Origin: DASSBQ01 sp040981125
GTDB lineage: Bacteria > Nitrospirota > Nitrospiria > Nitrospirales > Nitrospiraceae
Direction: 5' to 3'
Assembly (NCBI GenBank): GCA_040981125.1
Contig: JANRMQ010000001.1
Coordinates: 744,001 to 808,000, forward strand
DNA: 64,000 nt
Position 1 is the first letter of the stretch, and each line of letters begins with the position of its first letter. The translations under genes were made by a program, and so were the position numbers. This document shows positions 53,936 through 63,518 of the stretch, one piece after another. Under the pieces are notes generated by a model. It saw nothing but the letters and a program-made list of their open reading frames with translations, had not been told where the DNA came from and did no database searches.

Positions 53936-54899
53936 GCGGCCTGGTGTCGTTGTTCACCGTCCCGGATTGTTCACGACGGTCCAAGACCTTGGCCGCCTCG
54001 GGTATCAACGCTATGGGGTATCGGTCAGCGGAGCCATGGACCGGACAGGATTCACAATCGGTAATCGATTGGTCGGCAATCAGGATGGAGCAGCGGGGCT
54101 CGAAGTGACCTTGCAAGGTCCTGAACTGGAATTGATTCGAGAAACGCTGCTCGCCATCACTGGAGCGGACCTTTCCCCCACGTTGAACGGCAAGACACTT
54201 CCGATGTGGACCGCCGTCGCCGCCTCTTCAGGCGATATCCTACGCTTCGGCCGGCGCCGTCAAGGCTCTCGCGCCTACGTCTGTTTCAGTGGAGGCCTCG
54301 ACGTGCCCGTGATCTTCGGCAGCCGGTCGACGGATGTCCGCGCCGGGATCGGAGGACTCGGTAGCCGGCCTCTCGGCCGAGGCGATCAGCTTCATTTCGG
54401 ACGCATGCCGCATACACTTCGGAGGTCCGCTTTACGCCAATTCCCCGTGGAGGCGCGGCCTCTCTATCCGGTTTGTCCCGCCCTCCGTATCATCCGAGGC
54501 CCACAAGCCGAGTGGTTTTCTTTCGACGCGTTGAGGACATTCCTCGCAAGCCGCTATGTCGTCTCGCCTGATTCGAACCGGATGGGCTATCGCCTCGGCG
54601 GGACACCGGTCCCGTATCGCAGATCCCACGAGATGATATCGGACGCCACAGCGGCAGGGGCGATTCAGATACCGGCTGATCAGCAACCGATCCTGTTGAT
54701 GGCGGATTGTCAGACGATGGGAGGCTATCCCAAAATTGCGTCGGTCATTACAGCCGACATGGCGCAGGCAGGACAACTCGCCCCGGGCGATGAAATGACG
54801 TTCCTCTTGACCACCGTTGAAGAAGCCGTTCTTCTCTGTCGGTCGGAGCGAGAGAAACTTGACCGGCTCTTGCCTCCGATCTTGACTCGCGGAGACTGA
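53928..54899 (+). CDS. pxpC: 5-oxoprolinase subunit PxpC (KipA-like)
   Basis: 323 residues from ATG 53928. GLFTTVQDLGRLGYQRYGV, then SGAMDRTGFTIGNRLVGN is the biotin-dependent-carboxylase-like/KipA signature; SDATAAGAIQIPADQQPILL and DCQTMGGYPKIASVITADM are conserved C-terminal blocks. It completes the PxpBAC complex, gene order B-A-C. Confidence 0.92.
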   Translation: MPKRPGVVVHRPGLFTTVQDLGRLGYQRYGVSVSGAMDRTGFTIGNRLVGNQDGAAGLEVTLQGPELELIRETLLAITGADLSPTLNGKTLPMWTAVAASSGDILRFGRRRQGSRAYVCFSGGLDVPVIFGSRSTDVRAGIGGLGSRPLGRGDQLHFGRMPHTLRRSALRQFPVEARPLYPVCPALRIIRGPQAEWFSFDALRTFLASRYVVSPDSNRMGYRLGGTPVPYRRSHEMISDATAAGAIQIPADQQPILLMADCQTMGGYPKIASVITADMAQAGQLAPGDEMTFLLTTVEEAVLLCRSEREKLDRLLPPILTRGD

Positions 54900-54969
54900 T
54901 TTCCCGGCGTGTCCCTCGCGAGAGCCGCCCCCTCCTTGACATCGCAGGGAACGGATCTATCATTAGACC

Positions 54970-55167
54970 ATGGATAGTGAAACGACAGGCCGTACGCTCA
55001 CCTATGACGAAAAGAAGGCAGCCGAAGCGGCCTTCACGGGCCGCCCGTTCAATCCGGAATGGTCCGAAGCAGCCCGTCGAGTCTATGACGGGATCACCGG
55101 CGTGATGGGCGCGGCCAAGCTCCTTGTGGATGAGACCGATCTTCAGCCGGCTGAACCGGTTGCTTGA
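54970..55167 (+). CDS. Small hypothetical protein, 65 aa
   Basis: TLTYDEKKAAEAAFTGRPFN, then PEWSEAARRVYDGITGV has clear amphipathic helices and looks like a genuine compact protein. No cysteines or signal peptide. It lies 70 bases beyond pxpC on the same strand. Family unknown. Confidence 0.6.
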   Translation: MDSETTGRTLTYDEKKAAEAAFTGRPFNPEWSEAARRVYDGITGVMGAAKLLVDETDLQPAEPVA

Positions 55168-55263
55168 TGGTTTCGCGCCGCATATTTCGGCAGTTGTTTA
55201 TCCTGCCTTCTCCGTAAGTTCGCCATCATCGCGCGCCCCATCATCCTCCTTTTGATCCGGCTT

Positions 55264-55809
55264 CTACCTTACAGGACGCGGAATCCGACGTATTCCCATG
55301 GAAGCGGCCACAAACAACAGACACGGCAGCCAAATCCAGAGCGCTTCACTAAGCAAGACCCGAAGACCGATCGGCGAAAAAAACACATTCCAGTGCAGCG
55401 GGGACACGACAACAGGACGGAAGGAAAAGAAATACCGGGTCGTATCGAAGGGCGCGAATAATGCCACACCCAGTCCGCCGTCGGTCACCGCATCAGACAG
55501 CCCATGCGACGCGGTGGCGAGAAAAAAGTAGCCCCATCGCGAGAATCGTTCGCCGCGCCGCTCTTGTGGGTCGCCCGTAACAAGAGCCACCGCAGCGGCA
55601 AAGGCCGCGGCGAACAGCAATGAGTGAGTCAGGCCGCGATGGCCCCACAGAGACCCATAAGGCACCCCGAACCAAAAACCCAGCACATCGGCGTCCGGGA
55701 TTTCCGCGCAGACGACACCCGCTACGAGGAATTTCCAATCCGGCCGTGGGCGAGACCAAGCCGCCGCCAGCGAAACTGCTACAATGGCATGGGTGATTGG
55801 TGAGGCCAC
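55264..55809 (-). CDS. Metal-dependent hydrolase, YdjM/LexA-binding-like inner membrane protein
   Basis: 181 residues, about four membrane helices. ASPITHAIVAVSLAAAW holds an early His; CAEIPDADVLGFWFGVPYG and WGHRGLTHSLLFAAAFA carry the His/Asp motifs of the YdjM (PF04307) family. Function is not defined. It converges on the small protein gene before it. Confidence 0.82.
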   Translation of the reverse strand: MASPITHAIVAVSLAAAWSRPRPDWKFLVAGVVCAEIPDADVLGFWFGVPYGSLWGHRGLTHSLLFAAAFAAAVALVTGDPQERRGERFSRWGYFFLATASHGLSDAVTDGGLGVALFAPFDTTRYFFSFRPVVVSPLHWNVFFSPIGLRVLLSEALWIWLPCLLFVAASMGIRRIPRPVR

Positions 55810-56369
55810 GGTTGCTTTCTTTCCTTCGAGTTATGGGGGGGTCCCTGATCCTTGCGAAAAACGGCGCGGGCTGTAGGCTACGAGCGATTGCTTTCTTGAG
55901 GACCACATGCGGCCGGGTACTTCGCCATGCGAAAGGAGTTGATCGGCCTCTCGCTTGGCGACTTGGGTTTACACCGGCCCTCCCAGTCGCGCCGGAGGCG
56001 CCTTTTCCAAGTGCGCAACGAACCGTCATGAATAAAGTCGGATAGCGCAAGCGTTCGACTCACCGATCCCTGCGCCTTATGCCGTCGAACCAGGCACCAC
56101 ATTGAAACCGGTCCACGCCTCCAAAACTTCATCACTCCCACCGGCTCCGCTTGTCTGTCAGGAAATTTAACCATACCTATGTTTTCTGGACGGAAGGCCG
56201 TCCCCTCCGGATCCACAAAACGGCAAAACTCTCACACGCTATTCGGGATTGAGAAAGGCGATCGACCCCATGTCACGCAGTTCGCCGGAGAATGGTCAAC
56301 CGCCGATCAAGAAGGCACTGCGGGCATCGTCGAATGATGTGTTCGGGTCGAATCCGATTCCCGCCTGGC
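55810..56369. other. Intergenic region with little recognisable content
   Basis: 560 bases between the YdjM-like gene start and the CCA enzyme stop. A 42-codon frame from ATG 56270 to TAG 56398 has protein-like composition but a poor ribosome binding site and overlaps the CCA gene end. Other frames look random. No repeat or RNA gene seen. Confidence 0.45.
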
Positions 56370-59042
56370 TCAGCTCTGAGTCGCTCGCGGTCCTTTAGCG
56401 AGACGCGCGGCCATCGCCCGTTCTTCCGCATCGCTCGTCACCTCTCCGTTCAAGCGGGCGTCCATCAATCGGGAGAGAATCCGTTTGTATTGGGGGCCTG
56501 GTTTCAATCCCATCGCGTTGAGATCCGCGCCCGTAAGTGACGGCGTGACCTGGCGGTACGTCGTGAGGAAGGCGGACACCTGGCGCTTGATCCCTTCGGA
56601 TTTGGTCATTCCCATCAGATAGATGAGCGGCTCGTCCGCCCAATCGATCAAGGCTCGAAACGTCTCGGCCGGACGCGGAGCCGGTCGCTTGCTTAACACA
56701 CGAACGGTCTCTTTGATCCGGAAACGGGCGGCCTTGATGCGTTCCGATTCGGCCTCAGTGAAGGGAAACCGCTTCAGCATCTCGACGACCGCGCGATTGG
56801 GCAGCACATTCGTCACGGCCATCATATATGGTAGCCATGGTTCGATCTTCCGATCGAGAAACAACAGCCTGTACCAATCCATCGCCTCCTCGACGCCTTG
56901 GAGTACTTGATCCAACTTAGCCGACCACGCGAGTTTGGGATGGATGAATCGCAGCAGACCCAACTCGCCGAGGCGGGCCACGGCCGATCGCGGCCGCCGT
57001 TCCGAAAACAGCAGGCGCAATTCATCAAGGAGCCGATGGCCGGACAGCCGGTGAAACAATTCCATCTTGACGGCCCCTTTGATCAGAGCCAGCGTTTCTT
57101 TCCCGAGCGTGAAGTCAAAGCGATGCGCGAATCTGATCGCGCGAAACACCCGCGTCGGATCCTCGATCAAGCTCAGGCTGTGCAGCACCCGGATGATCCC
57201 TTCCTTGAGATCCCGTTGACCGCCGTAGTAATCGAGTAATTCCCCGAAGACTTGGCTGTTGAGCCGGACCGCCAGCGTATTAATGGTGAAATCCCGGCGA
57301 TACAAATCTTTCTTGATCGAACTCTGCTCCACGGTCGGCAATGCGGTCGGGTACTCGTAATACTCCGTCCTCGCCGTGGCGACATCCAACTTAAAGCCGT
57401 CGGGCAGCAGCACAACCGCCGTTCCAAACCGCTCATGGGCCTTCACGCGGGCGTGAAGCTCATCGGCCAACGCCCGGGCAAAGACGAGCCCGTCGCCTTC
57501 CACCACCAAATCCACGTCCAAGTTTGGAAGACCGAGTAAGAGATCCCGCACGAAGCCCCCAACGACGTAGGCGGACATATTCAACCGGTCCGCCAATGCA
57601 CCGGCCTGACGCAAGAGCGTGACCACATGATCGGGCAAGCGATCGCGCAAGTGCCCCCCGACATGTCGCTTCCTCGGAACAAGCGTACCGACTGCTCCGC
57701 TCGATTGTTTGGACCGTGCATGGGCTGCATGCGACACATCATGATGCAGTGTTCGGAGCAGATCGGTCCTGGTGATCACGCCCACCACGGTCTCTCCGCT
57801 GAGGATGGGAACGAATCGCTGGTTCTGCTCCAGCATACGGGTCTCAACTTCGCGGAAAGGCGTGTCCGGCATCGCCGTATACTGATCTCGCTGGATGAAC
57901 TCTTCGATCGGTGATGCATGGAGCCGGTGGAACAGGGCCTTTTGGACGATCTCCCGCGAGATGACTCCGAGATAGCGCTTATCGCGCCCCAATACCGGCA
58001 ACACATTAATCCCATATTTGGTCAGCGTCCGCTCCGTCTGTTCCACGGTCTCGTCGGCCCACGCCGTCTTCACCGGTCTGGTCATGACATCTTCAGCCGC
58101 CAGCGTCGGTCGGTACCGTTCTTTGAGGAGCCGTTCTACTTCTTCTCGTACCTCGACCAGCGTCTTTCCTTTGATGCTGGCGGCGGCCGCAACGGCATGC
58201 CCTCCGCCGCCGAACTCCCGCGCGATCCACGCAACATCGATCTCCGGTCGCCGGCTGCGGCCGATCAACTGAATTTTGTCATCCATCGCGATGGCCGCGA
58301 TGACGGAGTCGAAATCCTTGAGTTCCACGAGGCGATGCACCGCTTCGGCAAGATCGCCGGTATAGCGGTCATAGGCGCTGGCCGCAAGAAGCACTTTTCG
58401 TCCTTCCAAATAATGTACTTCGCTCGAGCGCAGCAGATCATTGAGCAAGGCGATCAAATCAGGGTCCAGCGGGCGGCGGAGAGTATCCGAGACCATATTG
58501 AGATCGGCGCCGGCTTCCAACACGACGGCTGCCGCCTGAAGATCGCGAGGCGTGGTGGACACGTATGCCATGGAGCCGGTTTCTTCATAGAGGCCCAGCG
58601 CCAAGACCGTCGCTTCAAACGGAGTAATCGGGATGCCTTCCTTTGTGAGGCGTTCAACCAACAGGGTCGTCGTCGCGCCGACGGCTTCGACGGTGTGCCG
58701 GCTGACGCGAGTCGCCCGTTCATCCGGCGGCTCCTCCTCGTCCACATGGTGATCGAAGAGATGCACCTCCACGCCCGGCCGACCCCAGAGTTCCTTCAAC
58801 ACCCCCAATCGTTCGGGCTCTTGAGCATCACAGACAATCAAGCGCCGCACCTGATCCAGCGCAAGATCCTTCTGTTTGGTGAAACCCAGGTCATGGATCT
58901 CAAGAAATCCGCGCACCGCCTCCTGAGCGCCTCCTGACAACACAATGAGCGCGCCCGGATAGAGCTTTCGGGCCGCCAGCATCGAGGCGACCCCGTCGAA
59001 ATCGGCATTCACATGCGTGGTGATCACGTCCATGCCGGCCAT
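56370..59042 (-). CDS. DHH-CBS-tRNA nucleotidyltransferase/poly(A) polymerase fusion
   Basis: 890 residues. 1-310: DHH/DHHA1 phosphoesterase (ITTHVNADFDGVASMLAA, LFDHHVDEEEP, FGGGGHAVAAAASIKGK). ~315-430: two CBS domains (AAEDVMTRPVKTAWADETVE, FVPILSGETVVGVITRTDLL). ~480-890: class II CCA/poly(A) polymerase (VVGGFVRDLLLGLPNLDVDL, YRRDFTINTLAVRLN, GIIRVLHSLSLIEDPTRVFR, AIRFAHRF). Such fusions add the tRNA CCA (or only C or A parts) and the CBS pair may sense adenine nucleotides. No other CCA enzyme is in the window. Confidence 0.92.
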   Translation of the reverse strand: MAGMDVITTHVNADFDGVASMLAARKLYPGALIVLSGGAQEAVRGFLEIHDLGFTKQKDLALDQVRRLIVCDAQEPERLGVLKELWGRPGVEVHLFDHHVDEEEPPDERATRVSRHTVEAVGATTTLLVERLTKEGIPITPFEATVLALGLYEETGSMAYVSTTPRDLQAAAVVLEAGADLNMVSDTLRRPLDPDLIALLNDLLRSSEVHYLEGRKVLLAASAYDRYTGDLAEAVHRLVELKDFDSVIAAIAMDDKIQLIGRSRRPEIDVAWIAREFGGGGHAVAAAASIKGKTLVEVREEVERLLKERYRPTLAAEDVMTRPVKTAWADETVEQTERTLTKYGINVLPVLGRDKRYLGVISREIVQKALFHRLHASPIEEFIQRDQYTAMPDTPFREVETRMLEQNQRFVPILSGETVVGVITRTDLLRTLHHDVSHAAHARSKQSSGAVGTLVPRKRHVGGHLRDRLPDHVVTLLRQAGALADRLNMSAYVVGGFVRDLLLGLPNLDVDLVVEGDGLVFARALADELHARVKAHERFGTAVVLLPDGFKLDVATARTEYYEYPTALPTVEQSSIKKDLYRRDFTINTLAVRLNSQVFGELLDYYGGQRDLKEGIIRVLHSLSLIEDPTRVFRAIRFAHRFDFTLGKETLALIKGAVKMELFHRLSGHRLLDELRLLFSERRPRSAVARLGELGLLRFIHPKLAWSAKLDQVLQGVEEAMDWYRLLFLDRKIEPWLPYMMAVTNVLPNRAVVEMLKRFPFTEAESERIKAARFRIKETVRVLSKRPAPRPAETFRALIDWADEPLIYLMGMTKSEGIKRQVSAFLTTYRQVTPSLTGADLNAMGLKPGPQYKRILSRLMDARLNGEVTSDAEERAMAARLAKGPRATQS

Positions 59043-59347
59043 TGTAACAATTTTTCCTCCGCCGGTTCACATGATCTGTGTCGGCACAGTCAAACTTCAT
59101 TCTCCGAAGCACGTACCGGTGTCGCGGGGACCTGACTATTGGTGGTCCGAAGAGGCAGGACATACATTGCTTGATCAGTTTTGCACGCGCTTCTGCCGTT
59201 TTTTTCCGCTCCCGCCGGTTGATTACCGCACATCGCTCCAGACAAACCCTAAGTCGCTGAAAAGCCGACGGCCGTATCGCTTCGTCCTCGGCATAAGGCT
59301 TGCTGTCCGGCATGGATACACAATCCGTTTCAGCCAAGGAGGCTTCG
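59043..59347. other. Divergent intergenic region
   Basis: 305 bases between the start of the CCA fusion (minus) and the start of the secreted protein (plus). It should hold both promoters, but I could not pick convincing boxes. No repeat or RNA seen. Confidence 0.5.
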
Positions 59348-59743
59348 ATGCTCAGCAGGACATGCGGAAAGACGATCGTTCCGGCCATCATTGCTGCGCT
59401 GGCACTCATTCCTGTAACCAGCTCACCGGCGGCGGGCAAGAGCCAGAAAAAGTCCGTCCATTCGTCCGCCGCAACAGCCGCGGCCGAAATGGGACCTGTT
59501 CCTCAGGTCTCCCCTGCCCCGAGGGCGGGGCAGCATGATACAAAGCCAGGACCGGCCTGGAAAACAGTGGGGGGCACGGTGAAGGACATCCAAGGCAATA
59601 TGTACACACTCGAGGATTACGAAGGGAATCAAATGAAGGTGCACGTCGGTCAGGGAACCAAACGTCTTCGTGGAAATAAGAAGGTGGGTGATAGTATCCG
59701 AGCCGAAATCACCCGAGGGAGGTTCGCCAACTCAATCCAATAG
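59348..59743 (+). CDS. Small exported protein, 131 aa
   Basis: ATG 59348 follows AAGGAGGCTTCG; an upstream in-frame ATG lacks a ribosome binding site. The signal peptide MLSRTCGKTIVPAIIAALAL ends near SSPAAG. A Ser/Ala/Pro-rich linker leads to a beta-rich domain (WKTVGGTVKDIQGNMYTLED, then YEGNQMKVHVGQGTKRLRG) resembling small OB-like barrels. Probably periplasmic. A strong intrinsic terminator follows 37 bases after the stop. Confidence 0.68.
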   Translation: MLSRTCGKTIVPAIIAALALIPVTSSPAAGKSQKKSVHSSAATAAAEMGPVPQVSPAPRAGQHDTKPGPAWKTVGGTVKDIQGNMYTLEDYEGNQMKVHVGQGTKRLRGNKKVGDSIRAEITRGRFANSIQ

Positions 59744-59780
59744 CAATTTGTCCCATGCTCGCCTCATCCTCATCGCAGTG

Positions 59781-59813
59781 ATGGGCCGACCTCCACCGGT
59801 CGGCCCATTTTTT
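59781..59813 (+). terminator. Intrinsic terminator
   Basis: TGGGCCGACC (59782-59791) pairs perfectly with GGTCGGCCCA (59798-59807), followed directly by six T. It ends the transcript of the small exported protein, 38 bases after its stop. Confidence 0.9.
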
Positions 59814-59841
59814 CCACCTCTGCAGTCGAACCACCACTCTT

Positions 59842-60594
59842 TTATCTTTCAACCTTCTCGAAGAGGATATCGCCATAATAGGCCGTCGCCGCCTCACGAG
59901 TATTATCGGTATCGCTCATAATGGCCACGCCGTTGATCATGGGCGGCTCCTCGTTGAACGCCTTTTTATAATCCTCATACACATTCCGCTCTTCTTCCAC
60001 CCAACGGCCCACATCGGCGGCCCCGGTCCGGACGACGATCATCTTCGCAAAATCGGTGAACGCATTGTCCACCATCGTCTCTTTCGGCGCCTTGCCGTCC
60101 CAAATGTAATTGAGCGCGCCGATCGGGATGGGCCCGAAGATGGCTTGTCCGGCTTTGAATTTCAGTTTTTTGGTGAATCCGACTTTGTCCGGGTCATATT
60201 CAAACGTGATATAAAGCCTTGCCGGATAATCATCACCAGCTTTACGGCGCACGTCGCTGTTGTGGATAAGGTTCATCACTTTCCATCTCCATCGAACGAT
60301 CGGATATTCCTTCGGATCAATTTTCACTTCTTTGATTAGACCCGATGCCGAAGACTCACTCCGGGCCTTCACGACCACGATGTCCTCGTCTTTCACCAGC
60401 TCATAGCTGGTATGCCGGTTCACTTTTTTGAACGTGAGCGGTTTCCAACCATCAGGTAGCGATTGTCCCAACGTCGCCGTTGAAAAGGAGCCGACGTCCA
60501 GGCTTGGCATCGAATCGACAGAGGCGCCGGCGAGGGTACCCAACAACATGCAGATCAGCCCTACCGGAATGACCGCTGCTATTTCCTTGTCCAT
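59842..60594 (-). CDS. DUF3047-family exported protein
   Basis: 250 residues from ATG 60594. MDKEIAAVIPVGLICMLLGT is a signal or anchor. The mature part has GWKPLTFKKVNRHTSYELVK, then the conserved PIVRWRWKVMNLI, FEYDPDKVGF and the closing SDTDNTREAATAYYGDILFE, typical of DUF3047. Likely periplasmic; function unknown. It overlaps the upstream FAD oxidoreductase gene by 16 bases. Confidence 0.82.
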   Translation of the reverse strand: MDKEIAAVIPVGLICMLLGTLAGASVDSMPSLDVGSFSTATLGQSLPDGWKPLTFKKVNRHTSYELVKDEDIVVVKARSESSASGLIKEVKIDPKEYPIVRWRWKVMNLIHNSDVRRKAGDDYPARLYITFEYDPDKVGFTKKLKFKAGQAIFGPIPIGALNYIWDGKAPKETMVDNAFTDFAKMIVVRTGAADVGRWVEEERNVYEDYKKAFNEEPPMINGVAIMSDTDNTREAATAYYGDILFEKVER

Positions 60595-62108
60595 GCGAAC
60601 CACTTTTTCAAGATATTCTTTTGGCCGTCGGTGAAGTGCGCTTTTCTCCAAAGATTCGCCGCCTTTTTATTGACCTCCGCCTGCGTCGGATAAGGATGAA
60701 TCGTGCTTGCAAGAACCTTGGCTCCCGCGCCGGCCTTCATCAACGCCGTGATTTCACTGATGAGGTCTCCTGCGTGAGGCGCGACAATCGTGGCGCCCAC
60801 AATCGTATCCGACCCCTTCCGAATGTGAACTCTGGCAAAGCCCCGGTCTTCACCGTCGAGCACCGCTCGGTCCACTTCGTCCAGTTTGTAGGTGTAGGTC
60901 TCAAGCGCGATGCCTTTCGCCCGAGCGTCCGCCTCATACATTCCCACATGGGCGATTTCCGGTTCCGTAAAGGTGCACCAGGGTATGATCAGCTGATCCA
61001 TCTCAGCGTACGCCAAGCCGAAGGGATGCGGGAACAGTGCATTCTGAATCACGATCTGCGCCATCGCGTCGGCGGCATGGGTGAACTTGTAGCGCGAACA
61101 AATATCACCGGCTGCGTAAATTCGTGGGTTCGTCGTTTGGAGCCGTCCGTTCACGTTCACCCCGGCTTGGTCATACTCAACATCCACGGATTCCAACCCG
61201 AGGTTTTCTATATTGGGCTGACGGCCGACAGCGACCAGAATCTTGTCCACCATGAGATCGTACTGCCGATCATGGGACTGCACTGATAACTGCTTGCCGT
61301 CCTTCTCCTTGCCGACCTTCAGCTCCTTGCCGCAACAGAGCAAGGTCACACCATCATGGACCATCGATTGCAGCACGTGGTCCGCCGCATCGCGATCCTC
61401 TTTCGGCAAAATGCCGTGCAGGGTCTCGATCAGATATACCGAGCTGCCGAATCGGGCAAAGGCTTGGGCAAGCTCACATCCGATCGGACCGGCCCCGATA
61501 ATGCCCAGCCGCGCGGGCAATTCAGTCAAACTGAAAACCGTTTCATTCGTGAGGTACCCCGCCTCGTGAAGCCCCGGGATTGGAGGCGACGAAGGCCGAG
61601 CCCCTGTACAGACGGTCGCTCGGGCAAATTTCAATTGTCGATCTCCCGCCGGTCCTTCGACTGTGACCGTATCACGCCCCGTGAATCGCGCATGGCCGAA
61701 ATAGACATCGACTCCAAGGGTCTTGAACCGCTGAGCCGAATCCATGGGGCTGATCCGGGTCCTCAACCGCCTCATGCGTTCCATGACTATCCCGAAATCA
61801 TATTTCACCCCGCTCGGAATCTGGATCCCGAACTGCCCTGCGCGCGTGAGATCCGCCCAGGCGCGCGAGGCCCGAATCATGGCCTTGGACGGCACGCATC
61901 CCACGTTCAGGCAATCCCCGCCCATAAGATGGCGTTCGAGCAATGCGACTCTTGCCCCCACGCCGGCGGCAATGGCGGCCGTCACCAAGCCGGCTGTTCC
62001 GGCTCCAATGACGAGCATGTTGTAACGGGAAACGGGGTTGGGATTCTCCCACGTGGCCGGATGGACGTTCTCAATCAGTCGCCGGTTGTATTCATCGTCA
62101 GGCAGCAT
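60579..62108 (-). CDS. FAD-dependent pyridine nucleotide-disulfide oxidoreductase (MerA/Lpd-like)
   Basis: 509 residues from ATG 62108 (AGGAG eight bases upstream); 19 more residues are possible. FAD motif VIGAGTAGLVTAA, redox pair GGDCLNVGC (Cys66-Cys71), NAD(P) motif GIIGAGPIGCELAQAFA, AAGDICSRYKFTHAAD, and a C-terminal IHPYPTQAEVNKKAANLW dimer motif. No vicinal Cys pair ends the protein, so it is not a true mercuric reductase; relatives are commonly found beside or fused to TVP38/DedA membrane proteins, as here. Substrate unknown. Confidence 0.85.
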   Translation of the reverse strand: MLPDDEYNRRLIENVHPATWENPNPVSRYNMLVIGAGTAGLVTAAIAAGVGARVALLERHLMGGDCLNVGCVPSKAMIRASRAWADLTRAGQFGIQIPSGVKYDFGIVMERMRRLRTRISPMDSAQRFKTLGVDVYFGHARFTGRDTVTVEGPAGDRQLKFARATVCTGARPSSPPIPGLHEAGYLTNETVFSLTELPARLGIIGAGPIGCELAQAFARFGSSVYLIETLHGILPKEDRDAADHVLQSMVHDGVTLLCCGKELKVGKEKDGKQLSVQSHDRQYDLMVDKILVAVGRQPNIENLGLESVDVEYDQAGVNVNGRLQTTNPRIYAAGDICSRYKFTHAADAMAQIVIQNALFPHPFGLAYAEMDQLIIPWCTFTEPEIAHVGMYEADARAKGIALETYTYKLDEVDRAVLDGEDRGFARVHIRKGSDTIVGATIVAPHAGDLISEITALMKAGAGAKVLASTIHPYPTQAEVNKKAANLWRKAHFTDGQKNILKKWFAWTRK

Positions 62109-62165
62109 GACCTCCACTCCTGTCACCATCGTTCTTTCATGGTCGATCAGAAGAGGACCGGGCAA

Positions 62166-62897
62166 TCAACCGGTCCGTCTCATTCGCTTATAGATGAGAG
62201 GCGCGGACGCCAAGAGCCCCAGCAATGTAAACGCCAGCAGCACATTGGGCGAGGCAATTTCTTTCAATGAATTGATGCTGCCGAGCTGACGGCCGGCATT
62301 AGCATAGACGAAACTGCCGGGAACGATGCCCAATGCAGTTGCTGCAATGTAGGTCCCGGCATCCATCCGAGTCAGCCCCGACACCAGATTGACCAGGAAA
62401 AAGGGAAATAATGGAATCAACCGTAGGGTCAGCAGATAGCTGAACGCGTTCTCGGCGACACCCTCTTGAAACGGCCGAAGTTTATGCCCGAAAGTCCGCT
62501 CGACCCAATCACGCAGCAAATACCGTGAAGCCAAAAACGCGATGGTCGCCCCGCTGGTTGCCCCCACATTGACGTAGAGCGTGCCCAACAAGCCGCCGAA
62601 GAGAAAGCCGCCGGCCAACGTCATGATCACCGCGCCGGGCAACGATAAGCCGGCCACGACACAATAGAGGGCGATGAAGATGGCAACTGCGGCGGTATAG
62701 TGATCGTCTGTAAAGTCCAACAAGCGGTCTCGATTCGCCTTGAGCGACTCCAGGGATAGATACCGCCCGAGATCGAAGAACACAAACGCACCGACGCCGC
62801 TTACCAACAGCGCGAAAAGAAGCGCTTTTCCAACGGAGAACTTTTGCCCGGCAGGAGAGTCGGAAACCATACTTGCCATGATGACAAGCGGTATCAT
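62166..62897 (-). CDS. TVP38/TMEM64-family membrane protein
   Basis: 243 residues, five or six membrane segments. SLPGAVIMTLAGGFLFGGLL and YVNVGATSGATIAFLASRYL are the core motif of the TVP38/DedA superfamily, with LRLIPLFPFFLVNLVSGLTR later. AGGAGGCGCACC ahead of ATG 62897 is an excellent ribosome binding site. First gene of a three-gene unit with the FAD oxidoreductase and the DUF3047 protein. Likely lipid or flux-related inner-membrane protein. Confidence 0.88.
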   Translation of the reverse strand: MIPLVIMASMVSDSPAGQKFSVGKALLFALLVSGVGAFVFFDLGRYLSLESLKANRDRLLDFTDDHYTAAVAIFIALYCVVAGLSLPGAVIMTLAGGFLFGGLLGTLYVNVGATSGATIAFLASRYLLRDWVERTFGHKLRPFQEGVAENAFSYLLTLRLIPLFPFFLVNLVSGLTRMDAGTYIAATALGIVPGSFVYANAGRQLGSINSLKEIASPNVLLAFTLLGLLASAPLIYKRMRRTG

Positions 62898-63318
62898 GGT
62901 GCGCCTCCTGCCGGCCTGTCAATCCATGTTCGCAATGAATTCCCGAGCCGGCAAGCTTGAAATCCGCCGGCTCACCGCCGTCATAGGACTGCATTCTAAG
63001 ATTTGCTCTATTGACTGTGCCGCCGCCTGGCACGGAGAGAGGGATAATGCCCCACAGGATTATCAACCGACGTTGATCGCAATGAGGCCACAATTGAGGG
63101 TTGACAAGGGCTTAGGTTGTCCGGCAAAACTGAACCCGATTCGGGAATCATTCGTTCACCGGCGGCCCGGATCATGCAGACTTCTCAGGGCGCCCGTGGT
63201 CAGTGAAAGGGCTCTCCTCAAGGATCGGCCCTGTTGCACCGAAAGCTGTATAGCGGCGTCGATAAAAAGGAGCTATCTTTTGCTTACGATGAATCACCCG
63301 GTTGAGAGGAGACCCGCC
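62898..63318. other. Divergent intergenic region, nothing recognised
   Basis: 421 bases between the TVP38 start (minus) and the 54-residue Cys-rich protein (plus). A TTGACA occurs at 63101-63106 but no matching -10 box. No repeat or RNA seen. Confidence 0.45.
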
Positions 63319-63483
63319 ATGTTGGATCACTCCCTTGACGCGCCGCGCAATGAAGGAGCATCTTCCTATAGGGATTGTCATAATCATGCATGGATGCGCT
63401 TATGCCCCTGCTGTCTTCATAAGCTCTGTAAGAGCGACCCGGCAGAGGCATGGACCTGTCAATGCGGATGGCAGACTCCGTAA
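63319..63483 (+). CDS. Small cysteine-rich protein, 54 aa
   Basis: GAGAGGAGACCCGCC precedes ATG 63319, giving a strong ribosome binding site. Ends LCPCCLHKLCKSDPAEAW, then TCQCGW: Cys clusters typical of a zinc ribbon. Two His lie in YRDCHNHAW. Soluble, unknown function; probably nucleic-acid or metal binding. Confidence 0.6.
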   Translation: MLDHSLDAPRNEGASSYRDCHNHAWMRLCPCCLHKLCKSDPAEAWTCQCGWQTP

Positions 63484-63518
63484 CGTGGTACACTTGACGG
63501 TAGCAGGAGGTGGTGAAC

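Noticed and set aside
56270..56398. 42-codon frame ahead of the CCA gene end
   Set aside because: Weak ribosome binding site and overlap with the CCA gene; not enough evidence to call.
57918..58937. 339-codon plus-strand frame opposite the CCA fusion
   Set aside because: Antisense shadow of DHH/CBS coding sequence.
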